Shown in pieces: positions 45,733 to 55,803 of a stretch of 64,000 nt of DNA (position 1 is the stretch's first letter; each line of letters begins with the position of its first letter). Source of the stretch: Gemmatimonadaceae bacterium (GTDB taxonomy: Bacteria > Latescibacterota > UBA2968 > UBA8231); NCBI GenBank assembly GCA_026706075.1, contig JAPOZM010000007.1, positions 1 through 64,000 of the forward strand, given 5' to 3'. The position numbers were made by a program, and so were the translations under genes. A model generated the notes under the pieces. It ran no database searches. It had not been told where the DNA came from and saw only the letters and a list, made by a program, of their open reading frames with translations.

Positions 45733-47022
45733 TCAGGAGAAACGGTCGGGGTCGAGCAGCTCCAGGTCGTGGCCGGGCTCCTCGCCGGCCACCAGCCGCG
45801 AGACGATGCGCCCGGTCACCGGCCCCAGGGAGAGGCCGATCATGGCGTGGCCGGCGGCGACCACCACGTTGCGCCAGCGCCGCGGCCGGCCGAGGAGGGC
45901 CATGCCGTCGGGGGTGCACGGCCTCAGCCCGCGCCAGACCTCGTGGACGCGGAAGCTCGAGGGGTCCCAGTGGGGAATGTAGCGGGGCACGCCGCGCATG
46001 ATGGCGTCGACACGCCGCTGGTTGATCGACAGGTCCATGCCGGCCAGCTCCAGGGTGCCGGCGAAGCGCACCCGGTCCCGGCCCATGGGCGTCATCGCCA
46101 CCCGGGCCTCGGTCAGCATGAGGGGCAGGTCGGGCGTGCCGGGCGGGGACTCGACGGTGACCGAGTATCCCTTGGCCGGCTGGATCGGCGCCTTCACGCC
46201 GAGGCCGCGGGCCAGCTCCGGGCTCCAGGAGCCGGCGGCCAGGACCAGCTGACGGGGGCGGAAGACGCCCCGCGTCGTCTCCACCGCCTCGACGCTGTCG
46301 CCGCGGGTCAGCAGCCGCAGCACCTCGGCCCCCTCGACGACGGTCACCCCTGCCTCGGCGGCGCGGCCGGCGAGCCCCCGCACGAAGCGTCCGGGATCCA
46401 TGTGGGAGTCCTGGGAGTAGAAGACCCCGCCCACGCAGCGCACCTCGAAGCCGCCAAGCCGTGCGGCGGCCTCGGCAGCGTCCACGCTCTCCACCTCGAT
46501 GCCGGCGGCGCCCATGTGACGGGCCTCCTCCTCGGCGTCGGCGAGCCCCTCCGGGGTGTCGCACAGCATCAGCCGGCCGATCTCGCCGTAGCTGAAGTCG
46601 AGGCCGCTGTCGGCGATCTCGCGGAAGAGGCCGCGGCTCTCGAGGTGGAGGTCGCGCAGGACGGGGACGGCCCGGTCGACGCGGGCCTGGGTGGCGGCGC
46701 GGCGGAAGCGCCACAGCCAGCGCAGCAGGTCGCCGTCGAGGCGCGGCTTGATGTAGAAGGGGCTGTCGGGGCTCATCATGTAGCGCAGCCCGGCGCGCAG
46801 GGCCGCCGGCTCGGCGAGGGGCACGCTGTGGCTGGGCACCACGAGGCCGGCGTTTCCGTGGGAGCTGCCCGAGCAGACCTCGCCCTTGTCGAGGAGGACG
46901 ACCTCGGCGCCGGCCTGGCGCAGGAACCAGGCGCTGCAGACGCCGACGGAACCGGCGCCGACCACCAGGACCTCGGCGTCGCGGGGCCGGCCGAAGGCGG
47001 GGGCGGGCGCGGCTTCGCTCAT
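45733..47022 (-). CDS. FAD-dependent oxidoreductase, DadA/D-amino-acid dehydrogenase-like
   Basis: Start 47022; 'EVLVVGAGSVGVCSAWFLRQAGAEVVLLDKGEVCSGSSHGNAGLVVPSHSVPLAEP'. Confidence 0.88.
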   Translation of the reverse strand: MSEAAPAPAFGRPRDAEVLVVGAGSVGVCSAWFLRQAGAEVVLLDKGEVCSGSSHGNAGLVVPSHSVPLAEPAALRAGLRYMMSPDSPFYIKPRLDGDLLRWLWRFRRAATQARVDRAVPVLRDLHLESRGLFREIADSGLDFSYGEIGRLMLCDTPEGLADAEEEARHMGAAGIEVESVDAAEAAARLGGFEVRCVGGVFYSQDSHMDPGRFVRGLAGRAAEAGVTVVEGAEVLRLLTRGDSVEAVETTRGVFRPRQLVLAAGSWSPELARGLGVKAPIQPAKGYSVTVESPPGTPDLPLMLTEARVAMTPMGRDRVRFAGTLELAGMDLSINQRRVDAIMRGVPRYIPHWDPSSFRVHEVWRGLRPCTPDGMALLGRPRRWRNVVVAAGHAMIGLSLGPVTGRIVSRLVAGEEPGHDLELLDPDRFS

Positions 47023-47294
47023 CGGCGGCGCAGCCCCCGGGTGAAGACCTTGCCGCCGATGAGGAAGGCGGGGCCGCCGCCGGGGCCGCGCTCGCGGGCG
47101 AAGGTCTGGCCGCACCGAGGGCAGCGCAGGTCGCCGTCGGTGAAGTCCTCGGCGATGCGCTCCCGGCGGATCTTCACGAGGCCGCCGTCGCCCCCCTTGC
47201 GGTAGCGCAGCAGCCGTGTCCGGCAGCCGGCGCAGAAGACCGAGACCGTGCGGGCATCGGTGGGCACCCGCGCCCGCGCAGGCGCAGCGCTCAC
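47019..47294 (-). CDS. Small zinc-ribbon protein (GTG start)
   Basis: 'VFCAGCRTRLLRYRKGGDGGLVKIRRERI...LRCPRCGQTF'. Confidence 0.65.
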   Translation of the reverse strand: MSAAPARARVPTDARTVSVFCAGCRTRLLRYRKGGDGGLVKIRRERIAEDFTDGDLRCPRCGQTFARERGPGGGPAFLIGGKVFTRGLRRR

Positions 47295-47689
47295 GAGGAG
47301 TGGACTCCGGCCACGCGGCTGGCGAGCCAGGCCGAGGGCACGAAGACGAGAACGCTGAGCACCATGAACCACAGCGGGTGCGGGATCACCGCCAGGTTGG
47401 AGATACCGGCGAGCATCATCACCCCGCCTACGAGCAGGGCAGGGAAGGGCCGCCCGGCGATCCGCGCTGCCACCCAGGCGCCGCAGAACGTGCCGAGGGC
47501 ATAGGCGAGAAGGACCATGAGCAGGGCGCCCACCGGCATCTGGGCGACGATTTCAGCGAAGGCCTCCGGGTCGGCCGGGTCGAGGCCTTCCGGGGGCGGG
47601 TAGAGCTGGTGGCCGAGGGACTGGAACAGGGCGATGCCGCCGAAGGCGACGGCGATCCCCGCGGCGATGGCGAGAAGAGCACGGATCAT
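47291..47689 (-). CDS. Small four-TM membrane protein
   Basis: Start 47689 'MIRALLAIAAGIAVAFGGIALFQSLGHQLYPPPEGLD'; hydrophobic segments; overlaps next gene. Confidence 0.6.
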   Translation of the reverse strand: MIRALLAIAAGIAVAFGGIALFQSLGHQLYPPPEGLDPADPEAFAEIVAQMPVGALLMVLLAYALGTFCGAWVAARIAGRPFPALLVGGVMMLAGISNLAVIPHPLWFMVLSVLVFVPSAWLASRVAGVHSS

Positions 47690-47824
47690 GGGGTGGGTCC
47701 TCCTGCAAGGGATGGCCAATCTACCTCGCGCCGAGGCGGCCGGGCAAGAATCCGGGGGGCCGGTTTCCGGCTGCCTGTGTATCTTGGTGGAACCCCTTTG
47801 CCGCACAGAAAGGCGCAACCCCAA

Positions 47825-48928
47825 ATGGCCGACAAGATCCGGGTCGGCGTCCTCTTCGGGGGCCGCTCCGCCGAGCACGAGGTCTCCGTTACCTCGGCGC
47901 GCTCCGTGCTGGAGTCGATCGATCGCGAGAAGTACGAGGTCACCATGATCGGCATCGACCGCGACGGCCGCTGGCTGGCCGCCGGCGACGCCACGGCCCT
48001 GCTCGCCGCGGGCCGGGTGGGGGGCGAGGACCTCAAGCCCGTGGCCCTCGACTACCCGGGGGGCGAGCTGGTCATGCAGAACGGCACCGCCGGCAGTCAG
48101 GCGCTGGACGTCATCTTCCCCATCCTTCACGGCCCGTACGGCGAGGACGGCACCGTGCAGGGCCTGATGGAGCTGTCCGGAGTGGCCTACGTGGGATCCG
48201 GCGTCCTCGGCTCGGCGGTGGGCATGGACAAGGACATGATGAAGCGGGTCTTCCAGGCCGAGGGCTTCGACCAGGTGGAGTACGCCCCGGTGCTGCGCAG
48301 CCGCTGGCGCGCCGAGCCGGAGGCCGTGCGGAGCGAGCTGGAGGAGAGACTCGGCTACCCGATGTTCGTCAAGCCCGCCAACCTCGGCTCCAGCGTGGGC
48401 ATCTCGAGGGCCCGGGATGCAGGTGAGCTGACCGCCGGCCTCGACGAGGCCGCCCGCTACGACCGCAAGCTCGTGGTCGAGGCCGAGGCCGCCGACTGCC
48501 GCGAGGTGGAGGTCTCCGTCCTCGGCTACGAGGACCCCGAGGTCTCGGTGACGGGGGAGATCGTGCCCGGCAACGAGTTCTACGACTACCGCGCCAAGTA
48601 CCTCGACGACAACTCGGAGCTGATCATCCCGGCGCGGGTCGGCCCCGGGACGCAGGAGCGGGTCAGAGACTTGGGGCGGCGGGCCTTCCTGGCGGTGGAG
48701 GCGGCGGGCCTGGCGCGGGTCGACTTCTTCGTCAGCCGCGGCGACGAGGAACGGGTCTACGTGAACGAGATCAACACCATGCCGGGGTTCACGCCGATCA
48801 GCATGTACCCCAAGCTGTGGGAGGCGAGCGGCGTCAGCTACGCCGAGCTGATCGACCGCCTGATCCAGCTGGCCCTGGAGCGCCACCGCGACCGGACGGA
48901 CACCTCCACCGACCGCGGCCTGCCGTGA
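47825..48928 (+). CDS. ddl: D-alanine--D-alanine ligase
   Basis: 'VGVLFGGRSAEHEVSVTSARSVLESI', 'HGPYGEDGTVQGLMELSGVAYVGSGVLGSAVGMDKDMMK', 'FVKPANLGSSVGI', 'YVNEINTMPGFTPISMYPKLW'. Confidence 0.97.
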   Translation: MADKIRVGVLFGGRSAEHEVSVTSARSVLESIDREKYEVTMIGIDRDGRWLAAGDATALLAAGRVGGEDLKPVALDYPGGELVMQNGTAGSQALDVIFPILHGPYGEDGTVQGLMELSGVAYVGSGVLGSAVGMDKDMMKRVFQAEGFDQVEYAPVLRSRWRAEPEAVRSELEERLGYPMFVKPANLGSSVGISRARDAGELTAGLDEAARYDRKLVVEAEAADCREVEVSVLGYEDPEVSVTGEIVPGNEFYDYRAKYLDDNSELIIPARVGPGTQERVRDLGRRAFLAVEAAGLARVDFFVSRGDEERVYVNEINTMPGFTPISMYPKLWEASGVSYAELIDRLIQLALERHRDRTDTSTDRGLP

Positions 48929-49755
48929 GCGAGGGTTCCACGCCCGAGGGCCCGCTGGCGGAGATCCCGGGCCTCTCGGGACAAGACCCCGGCTTCTGGA
49001 CCAAGGGCAAGATCTCCAACGGCCTCTCCCTGCTGGTGCTGCTGGCGGGGCTGGGTCTGTCCGCGGGATCCCCCGGAGCCCCCGCCTGGCTGGCGGCGGC
49101 CGCCCCCTGGGCGCTGGCGGCCGGGCTCTTCGGGTTCGCCGGCGGCATCACCAACTGGCTGGCGGTGAAGATGCTCTTCGACCGCGTGCCCGGCCTCTAC
49201 GGGTCGGGGGTGATCCCCAACCGCTTCCGCGAGATCCGCGCCACCATCAAGACGCTGATCATGACCCACTTCTTCGACGAGGCGTACCTGCGCCGGTTCT
49301 TCGAGGAACACGGGTCCGGCGGCGAGGCCCCCCGCCTGGGGGAGGAGATGCGGGCCCTGCTGGACTCGCCGGAGGCCGACGCCGCCATCGAGGCGGAGGT
49401 GGAGAGCCTGAAGCAGGGCCCCATGGGGATGATGATCCGCATGGCCGGCGCGGATGTGGTCAAGATCCTGGCTCAGCAGTTCGTCGGTGCCCTGATCGAC
49501 CGCCTGGCGCCCCTGGTCGAGGAGCGGCTGCGGGAGGACCCCTCGGCCGGCATCCCGGCCCTGCGGGCGCAGGTCGACCGCCTGCTGGAGGCCAAGCTCG
49601 AGGAGCTGACGCCCGCCGTCGTCAAGGAGATGATGGAGCACGTGATGCGCCGCCACCTCGGCTGGCTGATCGTCTGGGGCAACGTCTTCGGGGGCCTGAT
49701 CGGCCTGCTGTCGAGGGCGGTGGCCGCGGGCTGGGGCCTGCGGGGGGTGCCGTGA
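48925..49755 (+). CDS. DUF445 family membrane protein
   Basis: GTG start; 'FAGGITNWLAVKMLFDRVPGLYGSGVIPNRFREIRATIKTLI'. Confidence 0.82.
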   Translation: MSEGSTPEGPLAEIPGLSGQDPGFWTKGKISNGLSLLVLLAGLGLSAGSPGAPAWLAAAAPWALAAGLFGFAGGITNWLAVKMLFDRVPGLYGSGVIPNRFREIRATIKTLIMTHFFDEAYLRRFFEEHGSGGEAPRLGEEMRALLDSPEADAAIEAEVESLKQGPMGMMIRMAGADVVKILAQQFVGALIDRLAPLVEERLREDPSAGIPALRAQVDRLLEAKLEELTPAVVKEMMEHVMRRHLGWLIVWGNVFGGLIGLLSRAVAAGWGLRGVP

Positions 49756-50558
49756 GCGAGCGCTTCCGCCTCGACGGACAGGTCGCCGTGGTCGTCGGCG
49801 GCACCGGGGCCCTCGGCGGCGCCATGGCCCGCGGCCTGGCGGCGGCCGGAGCGGCGGTGGCCGTGGCCGGACGCAACGCCGGCCGCGGCGGGCAGGTGGT
49901 GGAGGCTGTCGAGGCGGCGGGAGGCCGGGCGGTCTTCGCCCCCTGCGACGCGGGTTCCCGGGGGCAGCTGGTGGAGGCGCGGGAACTCGTCCTGCAGCGG
50001 CTCGGCGAGCCGTCGGTGCTGGTGAACGCCGCCGGCGGCAACCAGCCCGCCGTCACCCTGGACGAGCAGCTCCGCTTCGAGGACGTGGACCTGCAGGCCT
50101 GGCGGGACTGCCTCGACCTCAACCTGTCCGCCGGGGTGCTGCTGCCGTGCCAGGTCTTCGGACCGCCCATGAAGGCCGCCGGCCGCGGCTCCATCGTCAA
50201 CATCGCGTCGATCAGCGCCCACGTGCCCCTGTCGCGGGTGGTGGCCTACTCGGCGGCCAAGGCGGCCGTCGTCAACCTGACGCGGTTCCTGGCCCGCGAG
50301 TGGGCGCCGGCGGTGCGGGTCAACTCGATCACGCCCGGGTTCTTCCCCGGCGAGCAGAACCGCCGGCTGCTGTTCCAGGAGGACGGGGAGCCCACCGAGC
50401 GAGGCCGCCAGATCCTGGAGGGCACGCCCATGGGCCGCTTCGGCGATCCCGCGGAGCTGGTGGGCGCGGCCGTCTTCCTGGCCTGTCACGAGGCCAGCTC
50501 CTTCGTCACCGGCGCCGACCTGCCCGTCGACGGCGGCTTCCTGGCCTCCGCGCTCTGA
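49752..50558 (+). CDS. SDR oxidoreductase, D-mannonate oxidoreductase-like
   Basis: 'VAVVVGGTGALGGAMARGLAAAG', 'VNAAGGNQP', 'YSAAKAAVVNLTRFLAREWAP', 'VRVNSITPGFFPGEQNRRLL'. Confidence 0.88.
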   Translation: MSERFRLDGQVAVVVGGTGALGGAMARGLAAAGAAVAVAGRNAGRGGQVVEAVEAAGGRAVFAPCDAGSRGQLVEARELVLQRLGEPSVLVNAAGGNQPAVTLDEQLRFEDVDLQAWRDCLDLNLSAGVLLPCQVFGPPMKAAGRGSIVNIASISAHVPLSRVVAYSAAKAAVVNLTRFLAREWAPAVRVNSITPGFFPGEQNRRLLFQEDGEPTERGRQILEGTPMGRFGDPAELVGAAVFLACHEASSFVTGADLPVDGGFLASAL

Positions 50559-50590
50559 GACCCGGCGCGTCCGCCCCGGGCTCCACCCCA

Positions 50591-51865
50591 TCAGGCGAAG
50601 AGCAGCTTGAGGTAGTACAGGGGGCTGGTGAGCTCCTTCTTCGGCACGGCGTTGGCCATCATGCCGCAGATGTGCTCGGAGACTTTGGGCGAGCGCGCCC
50701 CCTTGCCGATGACGAAGTTGAGCAGCGGCCGCACGCGGCCCATGCGCTGCATCTGGTAGCTCACCTTCAGCTCGGGGCCGAGGGCGTCCCAGAGGCGGTC
50801 CTCGTAGCGGCCCAGGACGGCGGCCGAGGTGTCGCCCTCGTCCACGGCTTCGCGGCAGACCTCGGCGGCGATGCGGGCCGAGTAGAGGGCGTTGCCGATG
50901 CCCTCGCCGGTGAAGGGGTCGATCAGGCTGGCGGCGTCCCCGAGCAGCAGGAAGCCGTCGCCGTGGCAGGGACGCCGGCGGCTGCCCACGGGCAGGTTCC
51001 AGCCCACGGGCCGCTCCAACCGCCGGGCCTCGGCGAAGCGCTCGGCGAAGGGCGGCCGGCCGATGACCTGCTCCAGGGCCCCCTTCAGGTCGACGTCCCG
51101 GCGCTTCATCTCCGAGTGCACCATGCCGATACCGATGTTGGCGCCGCCGTTCTCGAGGGGGAAGATCCAGAAGTACCCGGGCCGGACCTCGTCGACGAAG
51201 TGCAGCTCGATCTCGTCGGTGGTGCCGGTCACGCCTTCGTAGTAGCAGCGCAGGGCGACCACCCAGTGCGGGGGATCGTGGGAGTAGAGTCCGGCGCGGC
51301 GGGCGACGATGGAGTTGAAGCCGTCGCAGCCGAGGACGACCCGGGCCGTCAAGGTCTCCTCGGGCCCGCGGTGACCGTTGCCGTTGCCGGAGCCGCCCGT
51401 CCGATGGCCCCGCACCCCGACGACGCGGCCTCCTTCGTCGCGAACCAGGTCCTTCACGGCGAACCCCTCCCGCACCTCGATACCCTGGGCGCGGGCCTCG
51501 CGCACCAGGAAGTGGTCGAAGACGCGCCGGCGGATCACGTAGCCGCGCAGCGGCAGGTCGCGGCCCGTGAGGGGGTCGTGGTGGCGCCGGTCGCGCAGGT
51601 CGACGCTCAGGCCGACGTGCTCGGGGCTGGCCATGAGGACGCGGTTGATCTCGCTGCCCTCGAGAGCGGCCGTGCCCTCCAGGAGTCCGAGCTCGTCGAG
51701 GACGGCGAGGGCCTTCCCGGACAGGGCGTCGCCGCAGATCTTGTCGCGCGGGAAGGTGTCGCGGTCGACGACGATGGATGTCAGGCCCTGGCGGGCGGCG
51801 TACATGGCGGCGGCGGTGCCGGCCGGGCCGGCGCCGACGATGAGCAGGTCGCAGTCGGTTCCCAT
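50591..51865 (-). CDS. Geranylgeranyl reductase family FAD protein
   Basis: Start 51865 'MGTDCDLLIVGAGPAGTAAAMYAARQGLTSIVVDRDTFPRDKICGDALSGKAL', 'LLLGDAASLIDPFTGEGIGNALYSAR'. Confidence 0.9.
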   Translation of the reverse strand: MGTDCDLLIVGAGPAGTAAAMYAARQGLTSIVVDRDTFPRDKICGDALSGKALAVLDELGLLEGTAALEGSEINRVLMASPEHVGLSVDLRDRRHHDPLTGRDLPLRGYVIRRRVFDHFLVREARAQGIEVREGFAVKDLVRDEGGRVVGVRGHRTGGSGNGNGHRGPEETLTARVVLGCDGFNSIVARRAGLYSHDPPHWVVALRCYYEGVTGTTDEIELHFVDEVRPGYFWIFPLENGGANIGIGMVHSEMKRRDVDLKGALEQVIGRPPFAERFAEARRLERPVGWNLPVGSRRRPCHGDGFLLLGDAASLIDPFTGEGIGNALYSARIAAEVCREAVDEGDTSAAVLGRYEDRLWDALGPELKVSYQMQRMGRVRPLLNFVIGKGARSPKVSEHICGMMANAVPKKELTSPLYYLKLLFA

Positions 51866-51987
51866 GGCAGCAGGAAGATACGGGCGCCGCCGGGGACCGG
51901 CCAAAGGCCGCCTTGCCCCGGCCGGGGGCGGCCGTAGATTCTCAGGTTTCCCGAAGCCGCGACACCACCCACCTTCCGAACACGCCC

Positions 51988-54099
51988 ATGACGACCGAAC
52001 ATCACACCACCCCCGAAGAGGAAGCACAGGTCGAGGAGCGGGCCTTCCAGACCGAGGTCCAGCAGGTCCTGCAGATCCTCGTCCACTCCCTCTACACCGA
52101 CAAGGACGTCTTCCTGAGGGAGCTGGTCTCCAACGCCTCCGACGCCCTCGACAAGATCCGCTTCCGCTCCCTCACGGATCAGGGCATCGTCGACCCCGAC
52201 GCCGAGCTCGAGATCGACATCAGCGTCGACAAGAGCGCCAGCAAGCTGACCATCCGCGACACCGGCATCGGCATGACCCGGGACGAGGTGAACCGCAACA
52301 TCGGCACCATCGCCCACTCCGGGTCGCGGGAGTTCCTCGAGCGTCTGTCGGCCGAGCAGGACGAGGAGCAGCGGCTGAAGCTGATCGGCCAGTTCGGCGT
52401 CGGCTTCTACTCGGTCTTCATGATCGCCGAGCGCGTCGTCCTCACCACCCGTTCCGCCGACCCCGAGGCCGAGGCGGTGGTGTGGGAGTCCACCGGCGAC
52501 GGCAGCTACACCGTGGCCACGACTCGCGACAAGACCGGCCGCGGCACCGAGATCCAGGTCTTCGTGCGCTCCGACTGCGAGGAGTACCTCGACGCCCACC
52601 GCCTGGAGGCCGTGGTGCGCCGCCACTCCGACTACGTGGCCTACCCGATCAAGGTGGCCGGCAAGCAGTCGAACGAGGCCTCGGCCCTGTGGGCGCGCCC
52701 CCGCAACGAGATCACGGAGGAGCAGTACAAGGAGTTCTACCAGCACCTCTCCGGCGACCACCAGGAACCGCTGGTCTGGGAGCACGTGGCCGTCGACGTG
52801 CCGATCCAGTTCTACGCCGTCCTCTACCTGCCGCGGCAGTCGCCGCTGGAGCTGCTGTTCTCGCCGGAGCCGAAGGTGCGGGTCAACCTGCACGTGAAGC
52901 GCGTCTTCATCCAGGACGACTGCGAGGTCCTGCCCCTGTACCTGCGCTTCGTGCGCGGCGTCGTCGACTGCGACGACCTGCCGCTGAACGTGGCCCGCGA
53001 GTCGCTGCAGAACAACCCGGTGGTGGCCAAGATCCGGCAGACCCTGACACGGCGGGTTCTCTCCTGCATCGAAGGTCTCGCGGACCGGGACCCGGCGGCC
53101 TTCCTGACCTTCTGGGAGTCCTTCGGCATCGTCCTCAAGGAGGGGGTGGCCCGCGACTTCGAGCACCGCGAGCAGGTGGGCAAGCTGCTGCGCTTCTACT
53201 CCTCCTTCTCCCGGAAGCTGGCCACCGACGCCGGCCCCGCGGAGGCGGACGCCGTGGAGGCGGGCCAGGCGGATGCCGTGAAGGCGCAGGGCGAGGAGGC
53301 GGGCCAGGCGGCTGCCGCCGGGGAGGCGACCCAAGAGGCTGACGCGGAGGCCGACGCCGAAGACGCCGCCGAGAGCCAGGAGAAGGCCCGCACGCCCGAG
53401 AGCGAGGGGCTGGTCTCCCTGCAGGCCTACGTGGACCGCATGAAGTCGGACCAGGAGAAGATCTTCTACCTGAGCGGCGACAGCCGGGCGGCGGTCGAGC
53501 AGAGCCCGTTGCTGGAGGCCTTCCGGCGCCACGACCTGGAGGTTCTCTACCTCACCGACCCGGTGGACGAGTGGGTGGTGGGCTCGATGCAGGACTTCGA
53601 CGGCAAGTCCTTTCAGGCGATCGACGCCGAGGATGTGGAGCTGCCCGAGGAGGTCAAGCTCGAAGGGACCGAGGACGCCGGCGACAAGGAGCGCACCATC
53701 GAGCTGGTGAGCTACCTGAAGAAGGAGCTGGAGGAGCGGGTCGGCGACGTGCGGGAGTCGAGCCGGCTGAGCGACAGTCCCTGCGCCCTGGTGACCCCCA
53801 AGGGGGGCGTGAGCCAGCAGATGGAGCGGCTCATGCGCATCAGCGACGAGAGCTTCCCCCTCACCAAGCGCACCCTCGAGATCAACCCCGGGCACGCGGC
53901 GATCCGCAACATGGGCGAGCTTCTCAAGACCCAGCGCGACTCGGAGGAGCTGAAGTCGTGGTCCCACTTCCTCGTGGACTATGTGCTCCTCGCCGAGGGC
54001 CAGGTGGAAGACCCCCAGCGGGTGATGGGCCAGATCCAGAAGATGATGGGCGCCGCCAGCGAGGCGGCCCTCGCTGAGCGCAAGCAGGAGGACTCGTGA
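51988..54099 (+). CDS. htpG: Molecular chaperone HtpG (Hsp90)
   Basis: 'FQTEVQQVLQILVHSLYTDKDVFLRELVSNASDALDKIRF', 'DTGIGMTRDEV', 'GQFGVGFYSVFMIA', 'RGVVDCDDLPLNVARESLQ'. Confidence 0.97.
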   Translation: MTTEHHTTPEEEAQVEERAFQTEVQQVLQILVHSLYTDKDVFLRELVSNASDALDKIRFRSLTDQGIVDPDAELEIDISVDKSASKLTIRDTGIGMTRDEVNRNIGTIAHSGSREFLERLSAEQDEEQRLKLIGQFGVGFYSVFMIAERVVLTTRSADPEAEAVVWESTGDGSYTVATTRDKTGRGTEIQVFVRSDCEEYLDAHRLEAVVRRHSDYVAYPIKVAGKQSNEASALWARPRNEITEEQYKEFYQHLSGDHQEPLVWEHVAVDVPIQFYAVLYLPRQSPLELLFSPEPKVRVNLHVKRVFIQDDCEVLPLYLRFVRGVVDCDDLPLNVARESLQNNPVVAKIRQTLTRRVLSCIEGLADRDPAAFLTFWESFGIVLKEGVARDFEHREQVGKLLRFYSSFSRKLATDAGPAEADAVEAGQADAVKAQGEEAGQAAAAGEATQEADAEADAEDAAESQEKARTPESEGLVSLQAYVDRMKSDQEKIFYLSGDSRAAVEQSPLLEAFRRHDLEVLYLTDPVDEWVVGSMQDFDGKSFQAIDAEDVELPEEVKLEGTEDAGDKERTIELVSYLKKELEERVGDVRESSRLSDSPCALVTPKGGVSQQMERLMRISDESFPLTKRTLEINPGHAAIRNMGELLKTQRDSEELKSWSHFLVDYVLLAEGQVEDPQRVMGQIQKMMGAASEAALAERKQEDS

Positions 54100-55442
54100 G
54101 CACGGCTGCCGAAGCATCCGCCGACCTGCGCGGCCTGGCCCTGAGGGCCCGGGAGGCGGGGCGCAAGCTGGCGGCCATCCCGGGAAGGGTGCGCGACGCG
54201 GGCCTCGAGGCGATCGCCCGGGCCCTGGAGGCCGAGCGGGAGGCGATGCTGGAGGCCAACGCCGCCGACTGCCGGGACGCGCAGGAGCTGGCGTCCCGGG
54301 GCGAGCTGGGCCTGCCGCTGGTGTCGCGCCTGGACCTTTCCTCCGGCAAGTACGAGCGCGCCGTGGAGAGCGTGCGCAGCGTCGCCGCCATGGAGGACCC
54401 GCTGTGGCGGACGCAGGGCGCCACCGAGGTCGACGACGGGCTGCGCCTCTTCAAGGTGAGCGTGCCCATCGGCGTCCTCGGCGTGATCTTCGAGTCGCGG
54501 CCCGACGCCCTCGTGCAGATCGCCGCCCTCTGCCTGAAGTCGGGCAACGCCGTCCTCATGAAGGGCGGCTCCGAGGCGTCCCGCTCCAACCGCGCCCTGG
54601 CGGACCTGATCGCGCGCGCCACCGCGGCCGTCGAAGGCCTTCCCGAGGGCTGGCTCACCCTGCTGGAGACGCGGGAGGACGTGCGCTCCATGCTGGACCA
54701 GGACGACGCCATCGACCTGATCATCCCCCGGGGGAGCAACGACTTCGTGCGCTACATCATGGACAACACCAAGATCCCCGTCACCGGCCACTCCGACGGC
54801 GTCTGCCACGTGTACGTCGACGCCGCCGCCGATCTCGACAAGGCGCTCCAGGTGGCGGTGGACGCCAAGGTGCAGGACGTCTCCACCTGCTGCACCGCCG
54901 AGACCCTGCTGGTCCACGCCGGCGTGGCCGAGGCCTTCCTCGGGACGGCGCTGGGCCGGCTGGCCGAGGCCGAGGTGGAGCTGCGCGGCGACCCCCGCAC
55001 CTGCAGGATCGCCGGCGACGGCCGGGTGGGGGAGGCCTCGGAGGAGGACTGGAGCGCCGAGTACCTCGACTACATCCTGGCGGTGAAGGTGGTGGACGGC
55101 CTCGAGGAGGCCGTGGACCACATCAACCGCTACGGCAGCGCCCACACCGACTCGATCGTCACCGAGGACCGGGCGGCGGCGGTGCGCTTCCTGCAGGGGG
55201 TGGACTCGGCGTCGGTCTTCGTGAACGCCTCGACGCGCTTTGCCGACGGCTTCCGCTTCGGCCTGGGCGCCGAGGTCGGCATCAGCACCGGCCGGCTGCA
55301 CAGCCGCGGGCCGGTGGGGCTGGAGGGGCTGACCATCTACAAGTACCTGATGGAAGGAGAGGGGCACACCGTGGGTTACTACGAGGGAGACCCGCCGAGG
55401 CCGTACGCGCATCGGCGACTGGAGGAGGAGTGGAGGGCATGA
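54096..55442 (+). CDS. proA: Glutamate-5-semialdehyde dehydrogenase
   Basis: 'VPIGVLGVIFESRPDALVQIAALCLKSGNAVLMKGGSEA', 'LIIPRGSNDFVRYIMDNTKIPVTGHSDGVCHVYVD'. Confidence 0.96.
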   Translation: MSTAAEASADLRGLALRAREAGRKLAAIPGRVRDAGLEAIARALEAEREAMLEANAADCRDAQELASRGELGLPLVSRLDLSSGKYERAVESVRSVAAMEDPLWRTQGATEVDDGLRLFKVSVPIGVLGVIFESRPDALVQIAALCLKSGNAVLMKGGSEASRSNRALADLIARATAAVEGLPEGWLTLLETREDVRSMLDQDDAIDLIIPRGSNDFVRYIMDNTKIPVTGHSDGVCHVYVDAAADLDKALQVAVDAKVQDVSTCCTAETLLVHAGVAEAFLGTALGRLAEAEVELRGDPRTCRIAGDGRVGEASEEDWSAEYLDYILAVKVVDGLEEAVDHINRYGSAHTDSIVTEDRAAAVRFLQGVDSASVFVNASTRFADGFRFGLGAEVGISTGRLHSRGPVGLEGLTIYKYLMEGEGHTVGYYEGDPPRPYAHRRLEEEWRA

Positions 55443-55795
55443 GCGAGCAGACCGACAACACGATCCGGCGTCACATCTTCCTGTGCGCCACGCCGACGAA
55501 GCCGAAGTGCCACACCGACGGCACCGGCGAGGAGTGCTGGGAATACCTGAAGAACCGCCTGCGCGAGCTGGGCTACGGCGATCCCACCACCGGGATCCAC
55601 CGCAGCAAGGCGGACTGCCTGCGGGTCTGCGAGCGCGGGCCCACGGTGCTGGTCTACCCCGAGCAGACCTGGTACCACTCGATGACGGTGGAGAAGCTCG
55701 AGCGCATCATCACCGAGCACCTGATCGGCGGCAAGGTGGTGGAGGATCTCGTGAACGAGGCGCCCTTCCGCCAGATCGAGGCCGAGAAGGGCTAG
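55439..55795 (+). CDS. (2Fe-2S) ferredoxin-like, thioredoxin-fold protein
   Basis: 'HIFLCATPTKPKC...CWEYLKNRLRELG...IHRSKADCLRVCERGPTVLVYPEQTWYHSMTVEKLERIITEHLIGGKVVEDLV'. Confidence 0.88.
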   Translation: MSEQTDNTIRRHIFLCATPTKPKCHTDGTGEECWEYLKNRLRELGYGDPTTGIHRSKADCLRVCERGPTVLVYPEQTWYHSMTVEKLERIITEHLIGGKVVEDLVNEAPFRQIEAEKG

Positions 55796-55803
55796 GCGGC
55801 GTC

